Source: JAYWDA01 sp043747555
GTDB taxonomy: Bacteria; Bdellovibrionota; Bdellovibrionia; Bdellovibrionales; Bdellovibrionaceae
Assembly (NCBI GenBank): GCA_043747555.1
Contig: JAYTOY010000081.1
Location: 21,349 to 85,348, forward strand
Length of the DNA stretch: 64,000 nucleotides
Reading direction: 5' to 3'
Below the pieces are notes generated by a model. That model was given only the letters and a program-made list of their open reading frames with translations, had not been told where the DNA came from and did not search any database. A program made the translations under genes and the position numbers. The stretch's first letter is position 1. Each line of letters opens with the position of its first letter. Below are positions 41,386 to 49,859 of this stretch, in pieces.

Positions 41386-42642
41386 CTATAAAAGATAATG
41401 TCCGATATCTTTTCGAATTTGCAACCCCTGCCAATTCACTTTTTTAGCCTGAGCATAGGCATTTTCAATGGATTCTTTAGAGCTTGATCCTAAGCCTACT
41501 GCCCCTAAGACGCGGCCCCCATTTGTAAGCCATTGGTCCCCTGAATTTTTAACAGTGCCTGCATGAATAAAATAACTAGAGGCCGTCTCAAAAGTGATCT
41601 CTCCTTCAATCGGTGAGCCCTTCACGGAATTTTCAGGGTACCCATCAGCCGCAAGGACGACACAGGTAGCGAAAAGATTTTTAAGCTGCACAGGTTTCAA
41701 AATTCCTTTGGCTAAATTTAAAAACAAATCCCCCAAATCATTTTCGATCAACGGCAGAATCACCTGGGTTTCTGGGTCTCCTAGGCGAACATTATATTCC
41801 AGAGTCTGAGGACCATCGGCAGTGACCATAACACCAACAAAAATAACACCGCGGTAAGTGTACCCACGAGCTCGAATTGTTTTAATTGTGGGCCCAATAA
41901 TTTTTTCTCGGATGGCTTGATCCAAAGCGGGATCAATTTTTAATGGAGCGACTGTTCCCATGCCGCCGGTGTTAGGCCCCTGATGCAGGTCTTTCAGTCG
42001 TTTGTGATCTTGAGCGAGCGGTAAGGCTTGATAATCATTTCCGTCAGTGAGAACTAAATAGCTGAGCTCCCAGCCGGGCAAGTTTTCTTCAAGCAAAGCT
42101 TTTTTTCCCGCATCACCCAGGGTTTGCTCTTCAAAAATTTGGCGCGCTGAATTTTCAAGTTCGGATAAATTATGACAAATAAAAACACCTTTTCCCGCAG
42201 CCAGACCGTCAGCTTTTAAAATATAGGGAGGCGTGAATTTTTCGGCCGCTTTCATTGTCGCCGCGACGGTGGAAACTTCTGCAAAGGCTGCCGTAGGAAC
42301 TTGAGCTTCATTCATAAAGCGTTTAGAAAAAATTTTACTGCCTTCAAGCATGGCCGCTTCTTGGCTAGGTCCAACAACTAAAATTCCGCGTGACCTTAAG
42401 TCGTCAGCAAGGCCAGCTACCAAAGGATCTTCCGGGCCAATAACGACAAAATCAACTTCCGTGCGCAAACAAAATTGAATGATTCCTTCAGAGTCTTTTA
42501 AAGAAAATGAATGGCAAAGCGCCTCTTGTGACATTCCATCACTTCCCGGGATGGCATGAATTTCTGTGATTGAAGCTGAATTCCGAAAGGCCTTCACCAG
42601 CGCGTGCTCTCTGCCGCCTTGTCCCAGGACTAAGACTTTCAT
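41386..42642 (-). CDS. purD: Phosphoribosylamine-glycine ligase
   Basis: A 418-residue ATP-grasp enzyme in purine synthesis. It starts MKVLVLGQGGREHALV. FVVIGPEDPLVAGLAD and the ATP-grasp signatures YILKADGLAAGKGVFI and NTGGMGTVAPLK are canonical, with TLEYNVRLGDPETQ near the metal site. The ATG at 42642 has AAAGGA upstream and sits at the conserved N-terminus. It is divergent from the thiolase gene by 67 bases. No other pur gene is in the window. Confidence 0.95.
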   Translation of the reverse strand: MKVLVLGQGGREHALVKAFRNSASITEIHAIPGSDGMSQEALCHSFSLKDSEGIIQFCLRTEVDFVVIGPEDPLVAGLADDLRSRGILVVGPSQEAAMLEGSKIFSKRFMNEAQVPTAAFAEVSTVAATMKAAEKFTPPYILKADGLAAGKGVFICHNLSELENSARQIFEEQTLGDAGKKALLEENLPGWELSYLVLTDGNDYQALPLAQDHKRLKDLHQGPNTGGMGTVAPLKIDPALDQAIREKIIGPTIKTIRARGYTYRGVIFVGVMVTADGPQTLEYNVRLGDPETQVILPLIENDLGDLFLNLAKGILKPVQLKNLFATCVVLAADGYPENSVKGSPIEGEITFETASSYFIHAGTVKNSGDQWLTNGGRVLGAVGLGSSSKESIENAYAQAKKVNWQGLQIRKDIGHYLL

Positions 42643-42709
42643 CAGCATTCCTTTCGTTTTTGATTCATCGAATGGACAACAACCGGAACTCAAATTAATC
42701 TTAGAACCT

Positions 42710-43891
42710 ATGGAAAAGATAGTTTTTATTTCAGGTCAAAGAACAGCCTTCGGAGCTTTTGGTGGATCGCTAAAAGATATTTCTGCCACTGATTTAGCCG
42801 TCGTATCCGCCAAAGCAACACTACAACAAGCAGGACTCAGCCCAGAAAAAGTGGATCACGTTGTGATCGGCAATGTCGTGCAGTCAGGAAACGATGCTGC
42901 CTACCTAGCAAGGCACGTCGGCCTAAAAACAGGGGTACCGGTCAACGTTCCTGCTTACATCGTCAATCGCTTGTGCGGCAGCGGGTTCCAGGCGTGGGTC
43001 AACGGCATACAGATGATCTTAACAGGTGAAGCACAAGTGATTCTTGCAGGTGGCGTCGAGCAAATGTCGCAAATTCCCTATGTCGCTCGCAAAGTTCGTT
43101 TTGATGGATTGCGCATGGGAAATTTTGAACTTGAAGATTATATGACTTCAGCTTTGACCGATGCCTATGCACAAACTTCGATGGCAATCACCGCTGAAAA
43201 TCTAGGCGAAAAATACGGCATCACTCGCGCCCAAGTCGATGAATACTCTTATCAAACTCAACAAAAATACAAAGCAGCCTTAGCCCAAGGAATTTTTTCA
43301 GCAGAGATATGTCCCGTCGTCGTTGAATCAAAAAAGGGATCGGTCACAGTTGATAAAGACGAACACCCGCGGCCCGATGTCACTTTAGAAAAAATCTCGG
43401 CGATGAAAGCCTTGTTTAAAAAAGACGGTTTAGTCACAGCGGCCACAGCATCAGGAATTGTTGATGGTGCAGCCTGCTCCTTACTGATGTCGGAATCAAA
43501 AGCAAAAGAACTTGGCTTAAAACCGATGGCTCGAGTGCTAAGTTATGCCTCTGTCGGCTGCGATCCCAAAATCATGGGTATCGGTCCCGCTGGAGCCGCT
43601 CGCATGGCATTACAAAACGCGGGTTTAACTTTAGATCAAATGGATTTAGTTGAAGTGAATGAAGCTTTTGCAGCTCAATTTTTGTCTGTGCAAAAAGAAT
43701 TGGGTTTAAATCCCGAGCGAACCAATGTGAATGGTGGTGCTATTGCCGTTGGACATCCGTTAGGTGCTTCTGGAGCAAGAATCATGAATCATTTGGTGTA
43801 TGAGTTGCACCGGCGAAAAGCACGCTATGCACTTGGCTCGGCCTGCATCGGCGGCGGCCAAGGCATCGCCATGATTATTGAACGAGTGTGA
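42710..43891 (+). CDS. Thiolase / acetyl-CoA C-acetyltransferase
   Basis: A 393-residue thiolase. The nucleophile Cys is in VNRLCGSGFQA; the active-site His is in AVGHPLGASGAR and the second Cys in GSACIGGGQGIAM. It condenses two acetyl-CoA or cleaves acetoacetyl/3-ketoacyl-CoA. Length is typical. Biosynthetic (PhaA/AtoB) and degradative (FadA) types cannot be told apart here because no beta-oxidation genes are adjacent. The ATG at 42710 starts at the conserved MEKIVFISGQRTAFG. Confidence 0.92.
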   Translation: MEKIVFISGQRTAFGAFGGSLKDISATDLAVVSAKATLQQAGLSPEKVDHVVIGNVVQSGNDAAYLARHVGLKTGVPVNVPAYIVNRLCGSGFQAWVNGIQMILTGEAQVILAGGVEQMSQIPYVARKVRFDGLRMGNFELEDYMTSALTDAYAQTSMAITAENLGEKYGITRAQVDEYSYQTQQKYKAALAQGIFSAEICPVVVESKKGSVTVDKDEHPRPDVTLEKISAMKALFKKDGLVTAATASGIVDGAACSLLMSESKAKELGLKPMARVLSYASVGCDPKIMGIGPAGAARMALQNAGLTLDQMDLVEVNEAFAAQFLSVQKELGLNPERTNVNGGAIAVGHPLGASGARIMNHLVYELHRRKARYALGSACIGGGQGIAMIIERV

Positions 43892-43967
43892 AAAACACGA
43901 AAACGCCAGTTCCAACATAGACAATCAGAATCTGCGCGAGTAATTCGAAAAAATGCATGTCTTTCAT
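43875..43967 (-). CDS. 30-residue membrane peptide candidate
   Basis: A short frame encodes 30 residues: MKDMHFFELL at the start, then a hydrophobic stretch (AQILIVYVGTGVFVFFTLV) that fits one membrane span, ending VQ. AAGGGGGT, close to the ideal Shine-Dalgarno, sits six bases before the ATG, and a hairpin (43983-44012) lies just upstream. It overlaps the end of the thiolase gene by 17 bases in convergent orientation. Size and layout recall small regulatory membrane peptides, but no homolog is known to me. Codon evidence is too short for certainty. Confidence 0.42.
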   Translation of the reverse strand: MKDMHFFELLAQILIVYVGTGVFVFFTLVQ

Positions 43968-43982
43968 TGTGACCCCCTTAAA

Positions 43983-44012
43983 GTCAGCTAGCTGGAACCC
44001 CCGGCTAGCGAC
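43983..44012. promoter_or_regulatory. Stem-loop upstream of the small membrane ORF
   Basis: GTC-GCTAGC-T-GG pairs with CC-G-GCTAGC-GAC around an AACCC loop, with one bulged A and one G-T pair. On the minus strand it falls between a putative transcript start and the ribosome site of the 30-residue ORF. On the plus strand it follows the thiolase gene by about 90 bases and may be a terminator, but no T-run follows. Confidence 0.4.
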
Positions 44013-44183
44013 CAAAAGTTTTGCACTGTCTGTGCCATCCATAAATCACTTCAAAGACGCTCTGTTTTGTTTATAACTTTCCAAGCCGTAAAAAATTGTC
44101 ACTCTTGTCGACTTAATTGTCTCCAGGAATTTTTTTCACTGTGCAGAAACGAACTTTTAGTCACCGAGGGTGAAGGTTTGTGC

Positions 44184-44789
44184 TTAAGTCCAAAGTATTT
44201 CCCACTCAGAATTCGAAAGCCCCTTCAAACGTTCTGCCCGGTAGGGAATCTGCCCAAGCGCCTCTTTCTCATTCAGCTGCACATAATCCCGAACAATCTT
44301 ATAAGCCCGATACCCACGCACGACCCGAGTGAAGGGCCTGTACCGCCAAAGGCCTTTCGTGCTGGTTTGCTTGCTGGGTGCTTGGCTCGCGGGGGTATCG
44401 GTCATGCGAGCATTTCGTTCAACCGTGAGAAGTCCCTCTTTTTGAAACTGCTGAGCGATTTGTCCGGCAAAAACTCTAAAGAAACTTTGAAAGTTGGATC
44501 TTCTGGATGTGCGAATCAGCAAATGAAGATGATCCCCTTGGATAGAGACTTGCTCAACTTTGATGAAAAACTTGGAAGCATACTTTTTCAGCAAAAAATG
44601 AATTAAAGTGAATCGCTTCCAGGTGCGAAGTCCGTACTTCACTTTTTCACGTCGCACTTTCAGCACTAAGTGCAAAGGCTCTCGAGACGAAAGTGGCCTT
44701 TGCCCTCGGCCTGCGCGCTTTTGCCGGAGCACGCCACCGTAAGAAAATCTGAACTTCCAATTCGTTTTCCCTAAATTCATCTGCTGCAT
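44184..44789 (-). CDS. REP-associated tyrosine transposase (RAYT)-like protein
   Basis: A 201-residue single-strand DNA transposase of the IS200/RAYT Y1 family. HUH is seen in VEQVSIQGDHLHLLIRTS, and a catalytic Tyr is likely in RAYKIVRDYVQLNEKEA. RAYTs are usually single-copy genes that act on REP palindromes rather than mobile IS copies. Flanking REPs were sought and none was convincing, although a small TCACC-GAG-GGTGA hairpin lies 11 bases after the stop. ATG codons at 44789 and 44780 are possible starts. A third Met-initiated option is less likely. Confidence 0.8.
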   Translation of the reverse strand: MQQMNLGKTNWKFRFSYGGVLRQKRAGRGQRPLSSREPLHLVLKVRREKVKYGLRTWKRFTLIHFLLKKYASKFFIKVEQVSIQGDHLHLLIRTSRRSNFQSFFRVFAGQIAQQFQKEGLLTVERNARMTDTPASQAPSKQTSTKGLWRYRPFTRVVRGYRAYKIVRDYVQLNEKEALGQIPYRAERLKGLSNSEWEILWT

Positions 44790-44932
44790 GTGACCGGTAC
44801 CCCCAAAGAGTTAGAAACACCTCGAGGACTTGCAAGGTAGGGGCGAACTTGAAGGCAAGGGAAACAAAGACTCAATAAGATCGAGAGTCAGAGGGCGGAC
44901 AGCGAGGGGAAGTTAATCTGGCTTTTGAAAAC

Positions 44933-46219
44933 TCACAGGCCGCGGTCGGCGACAAGTTTTTGGGCGACGGCAAAGTTTTCTGGCGAGACGTACAAGCGAT
45001 CGATCACACGAGCGACTTCGTAGCGCGAAAAAATTTCGGTGGATTGATTGATCGGAGATGGCTTGTCTTTGCGGTCATATTGGTCGACGACGAAAATATC
45101 CATCGCCTTATCTTCTTCAGAGCCCGAATGATATTTCGAAAGACGTGCCTTGGAGGAAGCCCAGATCACATCGATGCCTTCTTTTTCCAACGACTTTTTA
45201 ATATGCTCAGGTCTTGAGGCGTCGGTATTATTGTGAAGTTCAATCAGCACTCGGTACGGTCGCTTTTGTGCAATCCGCTGAGCCCAAGGATTTGTGCTTT
45301 GGGAAAGGTGCTCATGCAATTTGTAATCATTGAACGCTGTGTAGTCGCCGATATCAGAAGGCAAACGAAATTCGCAATCGGGTGAACTTAAATACCGATT
45401 CAGCATCTCTTCGTAAATGATACTTTTGTGATGAAAGTAAACCATCAAATGCATATGGTGCCGAGAGATCAAAAAATCATCAAAAGAATAAAGTGCACGA
45501 CGATTCAAAGCCAATAACAATTTATTATCGACACGATGAAAGGTCATATTCTGAATCAACCATTCGTGATCGATTTTTCCGTAGTTAGTTCCGCAAAAAT
45601 ACGAATCGCGTTCTAAGTAATCCATTCGGTCGGCATCCAACTCGGAACTAACAACTTGGCTTAAGATCGGCCGAAAATCACAGCCTTGATCAATAAAAAA
45701 ATCATCGGGTGCGGCCAAAGTTTTATCGATCAAACAAGCCACATGCAAAGGCGTGATATCTGGGAATTGTTTTCTAATAGCGTCAGCAATTTTTGAATCA
45801 GTAACATATTTAATTGTATAATCTTCGTGATTAGCCCTGCGGCCACTTTGTACAGGGTCGCGGTACACTGAAACTTTTAAGTCAGCCACGGCCGGCATCA
45901 CTTGTTCCGTAGTGTGACTTAAAGGTCCGTGACCAACATCATGAAGAAGCGCCGCCAGTCGCGTAGCTTGTCTTAATCTTTTACCCACAGCCGGTTTGCT
46001 AAACGGGTAGACTTTAAAAATTGAATCAAAAACTTGGCCGACCAGGTGACCGACCCCAATCGAATGCAGATAACGATTGTGAGTGGCGCCGGGAAAACTG
46101 AATTCAGAAAAGCCCAACTGTTTGATGGTTCTAAGGCGCTGGTATTCTTGCGTGTCCAGGACGGCGACCTCTTGGTCGGAATAGTAAATTGAGCCGTGAA
46201 CGGGATCCCGTATTTCCAT
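44933..46219 (-). CDS. HD-domain phosphohydrolase (dGTPase/SAMHD1-like)
   Basis: A 428-residue metal-dependent phosphohydrolase. The N-terminus MEIRDPVHGSIYYSDQEVAV and QRLRTIKQLGFSEFSFPGATHNR is typical of this family. Metal ligands follow as HSIGVGH, LAALLHDVGHGPLSHTTE, and a later Asp. Relatives hydrolyse dNTPs or act as nucleases; the substrate is unproven. The ATG at 46219 is at the conserved start; an upstream TTG-type extension is unlikely. It is divergent from the asparaginase gene by about 100 bases. Confidence 0.85.
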   Translation of the reverse strand: MEIRDPVHGSIYYSDQEVAVLDTQEYQRLRTIKQLGFSEFSFPGATHNRYLHSIGVGHLVGQVFDSIFKVYPFSKPAVGKRLRQATRLAALLHDVGHGPLSHTTEQVMPAVADLKVSVYRDPVQSGRRANHEDYTIKYVTDSKIADAIRKQFPDITPLHVACLIDKTLAAPDDFFIDQGCDFRPILSQVVSSELDADRMDYLERDSYFCGTNYGKIDHEWLIQNMTFHRVDNKLLLALNRRALYSFDDFLISRHHMHLMVYFHHKSIIYEEMLNRYLSSPDCEFRLPSDIGDYTAFNDYKLHEHLSQSTNPWAQRIAQKRPYRVLIELHNNTDASRPEHIKKSLEKEGIDVIWASSKARLSKYHSGSEEDKAMDIFVVDQYDRKDKPSPINQSTEIFSRYEVARVIDRLYVSPENFAVAQKLVADRGL

Positions 46220-46322
46220 CAGCTTTCTTTTGGCTAAGATTAAGCCGCTCTTCAACAAAAAACGGCTTTGACGGGGCGCGGGGCGGGCTTCCCCAATGGC
46301 AGCTCCGTGATATAGGTCTTGA

Positions 46323-47288
46323 ATGATCTGTGTTGAAGTTGTCCGCGGAAATTTCGTTGAAAGTCGCCATTACGTTTACGGTGTTGTGGTCGATGAGCTT
46401 GGTAACACCGTTTACGAATATGGTGACGGCCGGCTGCTAGCATCGCCAAGATCTGCGATTAAATTTTTGCAAGCTCTGCCATTGGTTGAATCGGGCGCGG
46501 CTGAAGCATTTCAACTTAGGCCTGAGCAAATTGCTTTAGCTTGTGCCTCCCATAACGGCGAAGGTCGACATATTGAGCTGGTCGAAACTTGGATGAAAGA
46601 AAGTGGAATCCCAGAAGATTGGTTGCACTGCGGACCGCATCTTCCTTACCACGAACCTACCGCCCGGGAATGGACCTGCTCAGGTCGCACGATGACGGCG
46701 AAGCTGAATACCTGCTCGGGAAAACATCTGGGACTGATGACCACCGCTTTGCATTTAAAAGAAGACGCGCCAAAATATTTTGAATTCGAACATCCCAGGC
46801 AAGTATATTTACGACAATTACTGACCGAGGTGACGGGCTTTGATCACGAAACAGCACCATGGGGCATTGATGGATGCGGAATTCCAACCTACGCGCTACC
46901 GATCTGGAACATGGCCCAAGGAATGAGTTATTTAATTCGTCCCAATAAAACTTCCAAAGATTTGCAGCGTTCTTGCCAAGTTGTCTTGCAAGCCGTGAAA
47001 GAAAATCCCTACTTCATCGCAGGCACTGGTGACTTTAACACGACCATCATTGAAAAAACAAAAGGCCAAAGCTTGATCAAAGTCGGCGCCGAAGGTGTCT
47101 ACTGTGGTGTGCTTCCTGAAAAGGGCTTAGCTTTCGCTTTAAAATGTCTCGACGGAAATCTGCGCGCGGCCGAGCCCGCCACAGCTTGGCTTTTAAAAAA
47201 GTGGGGAGGGCTCGACGAGCCTATTTTCCCACCCATTAAAAACACTCTTGGCGAACCCGTCGGTGAATTCCGCGTTTTAGAAATTTGA
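46323..47288 (+). CDS. ansA: L-asparaginase II, Rhizobium etli type
   Basis: A 321-residue enzyme of Pfam asparaginase_II, unrelated to E. coli-type asparaginases. Residues known in this family as active-site or zinc ligands are present: the Ser-Lys pair in ASPRSAIKFLQA, Ser in ACASHNGE, Cys and Lys in NTCSGKHLG, and Cys in GIDGCGIPTYALP. It hydrolyses asparagine to aspartate and ammonia. Length fits (about 330-370). A degraded copy of its last 25 codons lies 2.4 kb downstream (49840-49842 stop), indicating a past duplication. Confidence 0.85.
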   Translation: MICVEVVRGNFVESRHYVYGVVVDELGNTVYEYGDGRLLASPRSAIKFLQALPLVESGAAEAFQLRPEQIALACASHNGEGRHIELVETWMKESGIPEDWLHCGPHLPYHEPTAREWTCSGRTMTAKLNTCSGKHLGLMTTALHLKEDAPKYFEFEHPRQVYLRQLLTEVTGFDHETAPWGIDGCGIPTYALPIWNMAQGMSYLIRPNKTSKDLQRSCQVVLQAVKENPYFIAGTGDFNTTIIEKTKGQSLIKVGAEGVYCGVLPEKGLAFALKCLDGNLRAAEPATAWLLKKWGGLDEPIFPPIKNTLGEPVGEFRVLEI

Positions 47289-47362
47289 CGAAACAAATCA
47301 CGGGATTTTTGTTAAATTATCTTAGATAAAGATGGGTGTGTCGCTATTTGCAATGAAATCGC

Positions 47363-47809
47363 ATGAGAACAATCCAAGCCAGCCTTGCGATTGAAGGAAA
47401 CACTTTGGAGCTCGAGCAAGTGACAGCAATATTAAAGGGAATACGAGTCTCGGGTTCGAAGCGAGAGCTTCTTGAAGTTCAAAATGCCATTCAGGCGTAT
47501 GACCTGATTGATTCCTTTGAACCGTATTCGTCGAAATCTCTTCGCCAGGCTCATGGGATTTTGATGTCAGGTTTAATGAGTGACGCCGAAAAATGGCGAC
47601 AAGCGAATGTTGGTGTTTTTCACGAAAAAATTATCTGGCGATTTACAAGACCATTTCCACGGCCACAGCAAGCCGAGATCTGGCATTTGGTGTTGAAATC
47701 CGCGTTCTTGAAAAATCAGGCGAAAAGGCGTTGGCAAAATATCGATTTAAGTAAAATTAAAACAGTGTCCTTCACCATGCTAAGCCTAGTGAAAAGCAAC
47801 CCCTATTAA
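47363..47809 (+). pseudogene. Fic-family protein remnant (N-terminal part only)
   Basis: The 148-residue frame matches the N-terminal half of Fic proteins: SLAIEGNTLELEQVTAILKG, RELLEVQNAIQAYDLID and RQAHGILMSGLMSDAEKWR with NVGVF. The catalytic Fic core with the HxFx(D/E)GNGR motif is missing, and after about residue 95 the sequence no longer looks like Fic. The frame then runs into the end of the convergent barrel gene. The N-terminus is also shortened. I conclude it is a truncated, probably frameshifted relic; it would not AMPylate. Confidence 0.75.
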
Positions 47810-48386
47810 AGCCAAAGGTTCTTTTTAGAAGAGTTGCGGACGAATTTTTATATTCAATTTTTCCGGCAAGAGTCCATTTTCTAGTTGAGCTATTGCTGAG
47901 GATCCATTCTGCACCAATCCCTGCCGAGTATCCGGCGGAAAAAGCCTGATCATTGTAAGGAATCGTAGAAAGAACTGTGTCTTTATCAATAGCAATGAAA
48001 TTATATCCGACCAGGCCCGCGGCTGAAAAATAAATATTGATCCCTTTTATTCTTCGACTGATTGGAAAGAAGAGAAGACCAGCATCTGCTTCCGCTCCGT
48101 AATAGACAAAGCTTGCTTTCACAGCGGTCAGCGAATCTAAAAATGATTGTTTGCCAGTGATTGTCGCAATGGAAGCGGCAAAAAATGGCGAAAAGTGCCG
48201 ACCTTCTTCCATCACCAAGCCTTCTAAGCCATAGCCGGGAGAGCTTTCACTTAGGGAAGCATTTTTATCACCAGTGTACAAATTCTGTTGAACGGCTAAC
48301 TGAGTTTTCGGAAAGAGACCTAAATTGTCTGCAAAACAATTTCCCGAAAAAATTAACATTGAAATGATAAAAATATGAAAATGCAT
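47772..48386 (-). CDS. Outer-membrane barrel-like exported protein
   Basis: A 204-residue protein with a signal peptide (MHFHIFIISMLIFSGNCFA). The mature part alternates hydrophobic strands and turns (FSPFFAASIATITG, YYGAEADAGLLFFPI, FSAAGLVGYNF, FSAGYSAGIGAEWIL) and ends with aromatic-rich FSLGLAW, as in small outer-membrane barrels. The ATG at 48386 starts the signal peptide. Its 3' end overlaps the Fic relic by 38 bases. The family is not identified. Confidence 0.65.
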   Translation of the reverse strand: MHFHIFIISMLIFSGNCFADNLGLFPKTQLAVQQNLYTGDKNASLSESSPGYGLEGLVMEEGRHFSPFFAASIATITGKQSFLDSLTAVKASFVYYGAEADAGLLFFPISRRIKGINIYFSAAGLVGYNFIAIDKDTVLSTIPYNDQAFSAGYSAGIGAEWILSNSSTRKWTLAGKIEYKNSSATLLKRTFGFNRGCFSLGLAW

Positions 48387-48570
48387 CACTGTCTCATATC
48401 GGCACAAAAGGCAATTTCTGTATCAAATCCCAATTTTCTAGGTCAACATCTAGTTCATTGCCACCATCTGGCTAGTGGCACTCGACCTTAGGCGTGATCT
48501 ATCCTCGAGAATAGTCCGGATCCAAATCCTCGCGTATCGCGGGCAAAGTAATATTGATAGAATTAAGGTC

Positions 48571-49704
48571 ATGCGATGTATCTCTATTTTAAGATTTTTA
48601 TTTCTATCACTTTGTTTTTTTGGTTGCTCTAAGCCGGCTAGCGACTCGGCGACGACATCAACTAGTTCAAGTCGTTACCTCTATGTGGCGGCGGGGGCTT
48701 GCTATTCTGGCAGCGGAAACACGACCTTTACGAATACTCAAAGCTCAAATCTTGTTTATAGAATCGATACGACTACGGGTCTGCGCGATACCATGGTTGC
48801 GGATTACAATAATTCTTTTGCTCAAGCAGGAGATACTCCGGCTGGAATAGAGAATATAGATTCTAATTATCTTTATGTTCTGGTGGAAAATACAACGACT
48901 CCTGGAGTCAGAAGAATTGAAAAGGTCGAAAAAAAGGCCAGTGGTGCAAGGTCAATTTTTAGCAACAATATAACTGCCCTCAGTGCACAGATTCGTTCGA
49001 TGAAACTGCTTTCAAATGGCGATCTGCTGATTAGCAAGTCAACCGCTGTCGAGAAACTGACGGCGGCAAATGCTAGGCTTACTCTTGCTGGAAACCCATA
49101 TGTGAATGCCCCTGGCGGCACTTGCTTGATTTCAACAACGCTCTTTTCGAAAGTTCTGACAATGGTGAATGGGAATATTTTTTTCCTACACGCGGCGACT
49201 GGTCAAAATCGATTCGGCATAGTTTCAGCGGCTGGCTATTCGGCCGCAGCTGATTGTAAAGCCGCACAAGCTGCACCCAATGCCTTGAGTTTTCCTGTCG
49301 CGGCAGTCTATGATGCGACCAACGCCAAACTTATCGTTGCTTATGCAGGCAATGTGACGACAGCAGATATCAATAGCATTTATGCCTATTCAATCAACGA
49401 AACAACCAGTGTTATTTCTAGCCCTCAGAAAATTTATGATGCTTCCCTTTATCCCGCGACATACTCCTACCTCTTGTATGGAATTTCCGAGATGGCTTTG
49501 GACACGCAGACGAATACTTTATATGTCGCCACCGCCATCAATTCTGCGACCACCGTCGTTAACTATGTCATTGAGAAATTTTCTTATGATGCTACAAAAA
49601 TTGGCGTTCTAAATACCGCCGTTTTGACTAAAGTTGGAATAACCCCATTTTATCCTTACGGAGCTGATACCAAATGTATTAGCTCGATGTTTGTTGGAAA
49701 TTAA
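48571..49704 (+). CDS. Predicted lipoprotein, beta-propeller-like
   Basis: A 377-residue exported lipoprotein: MRCISILRFLFLSLCFFGCS with FFGC as the acylation site. The rest shows repeated strand patterns such as SRYLYVAAGACYSGSG, NYLYVLVENTTTPG, NGDLLISKS and DTQTNTLYVATAIN, as in YncE/NHL-type beta-propellers. No catalytic motif is visible. The ATG at 48571 begins the signal peptide and has AAGG upstream. It lies between the barrel gene and the asparaginase relic and may be an accessory gene. Confidence 0.6.
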   Translation: MRCISILRFLFLSLCFFGCSKPASDSATTSTSSSRYLYVAAGACYSGSGNTTFTNTQSSNLVYRIDTTTGLRDTMVADYNNSFAQAGDTPAGIENIDSNYLYVLVENTTTPGVRRIEKVEKKASGARSIFSNNITALSAQIRSMKLLSNGDLLISKSTAVEKLTAANARLTLAGNPYVNAPGGTCLISTTLFSKVLTMVNGNIFFLHAATGQNRFGIVSAAGYSAAADCKAAQAAPNALSFPVAAVYDATNAKLIVAYAGNVTTADINSIYAYSINETTSVISSPQKIYDASLYPATYSYLLYGISEMALDTQTNTLYVATAINSATTVVNYVIEKFSYDATKIGVLNTAVLTKVGITPFYPYGADTKCISSMFVGN

Positions 49705-49710
49705 AATTCC

Positions 49711-49842
49711 CTCAAAGGTTTGCAGCGCGCTTCCAAAAAAAGTTTAGGCTAAGCCCTAAAATATCTGGACGAGCCTATTTTTCACCCGATTAAAAACAGC
49801 ATTGCAGAACCCGTCGGCGAATTTCGAGTCCTCGAAATCTGA
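49711..49842 (+). pseudogene. Degraded second copy of the asparaginase (ansA) 3' end
   Basis: Two blocks match the intact gene. CAAAG-GTTTGCAGCG (49713-49727) corresponds to the region near 46956-46969. After a deletion, the last 25 codons and stop (49765-49842) read LDEPIFHPIKNSIAEPV then GEFRVLEI, against LDEPIFPPIKNTLGEPV and GEFRVLEI in ansA (about 21 of 25 identical). A stop lies in the intervening sequence. Codon changes are partly synonymous, so the copy once was under selection. It records a paralog or duplication. Confidence 0.8.
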
Positions 49843-49859
49843 ATTAAGCAGCCAGCGCT

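Noticed and set aside
43968..44183. REP palindromes flanking the transposase
   Set aside because: Short hairpins exist but none shows the typical REP head or repeat elsewhere in the window.
46131..46449. Minus-strand frames over the HD and asparaginase gene starts
   Set aside because: They are shadows of two well-supported genes with no independent evidence.
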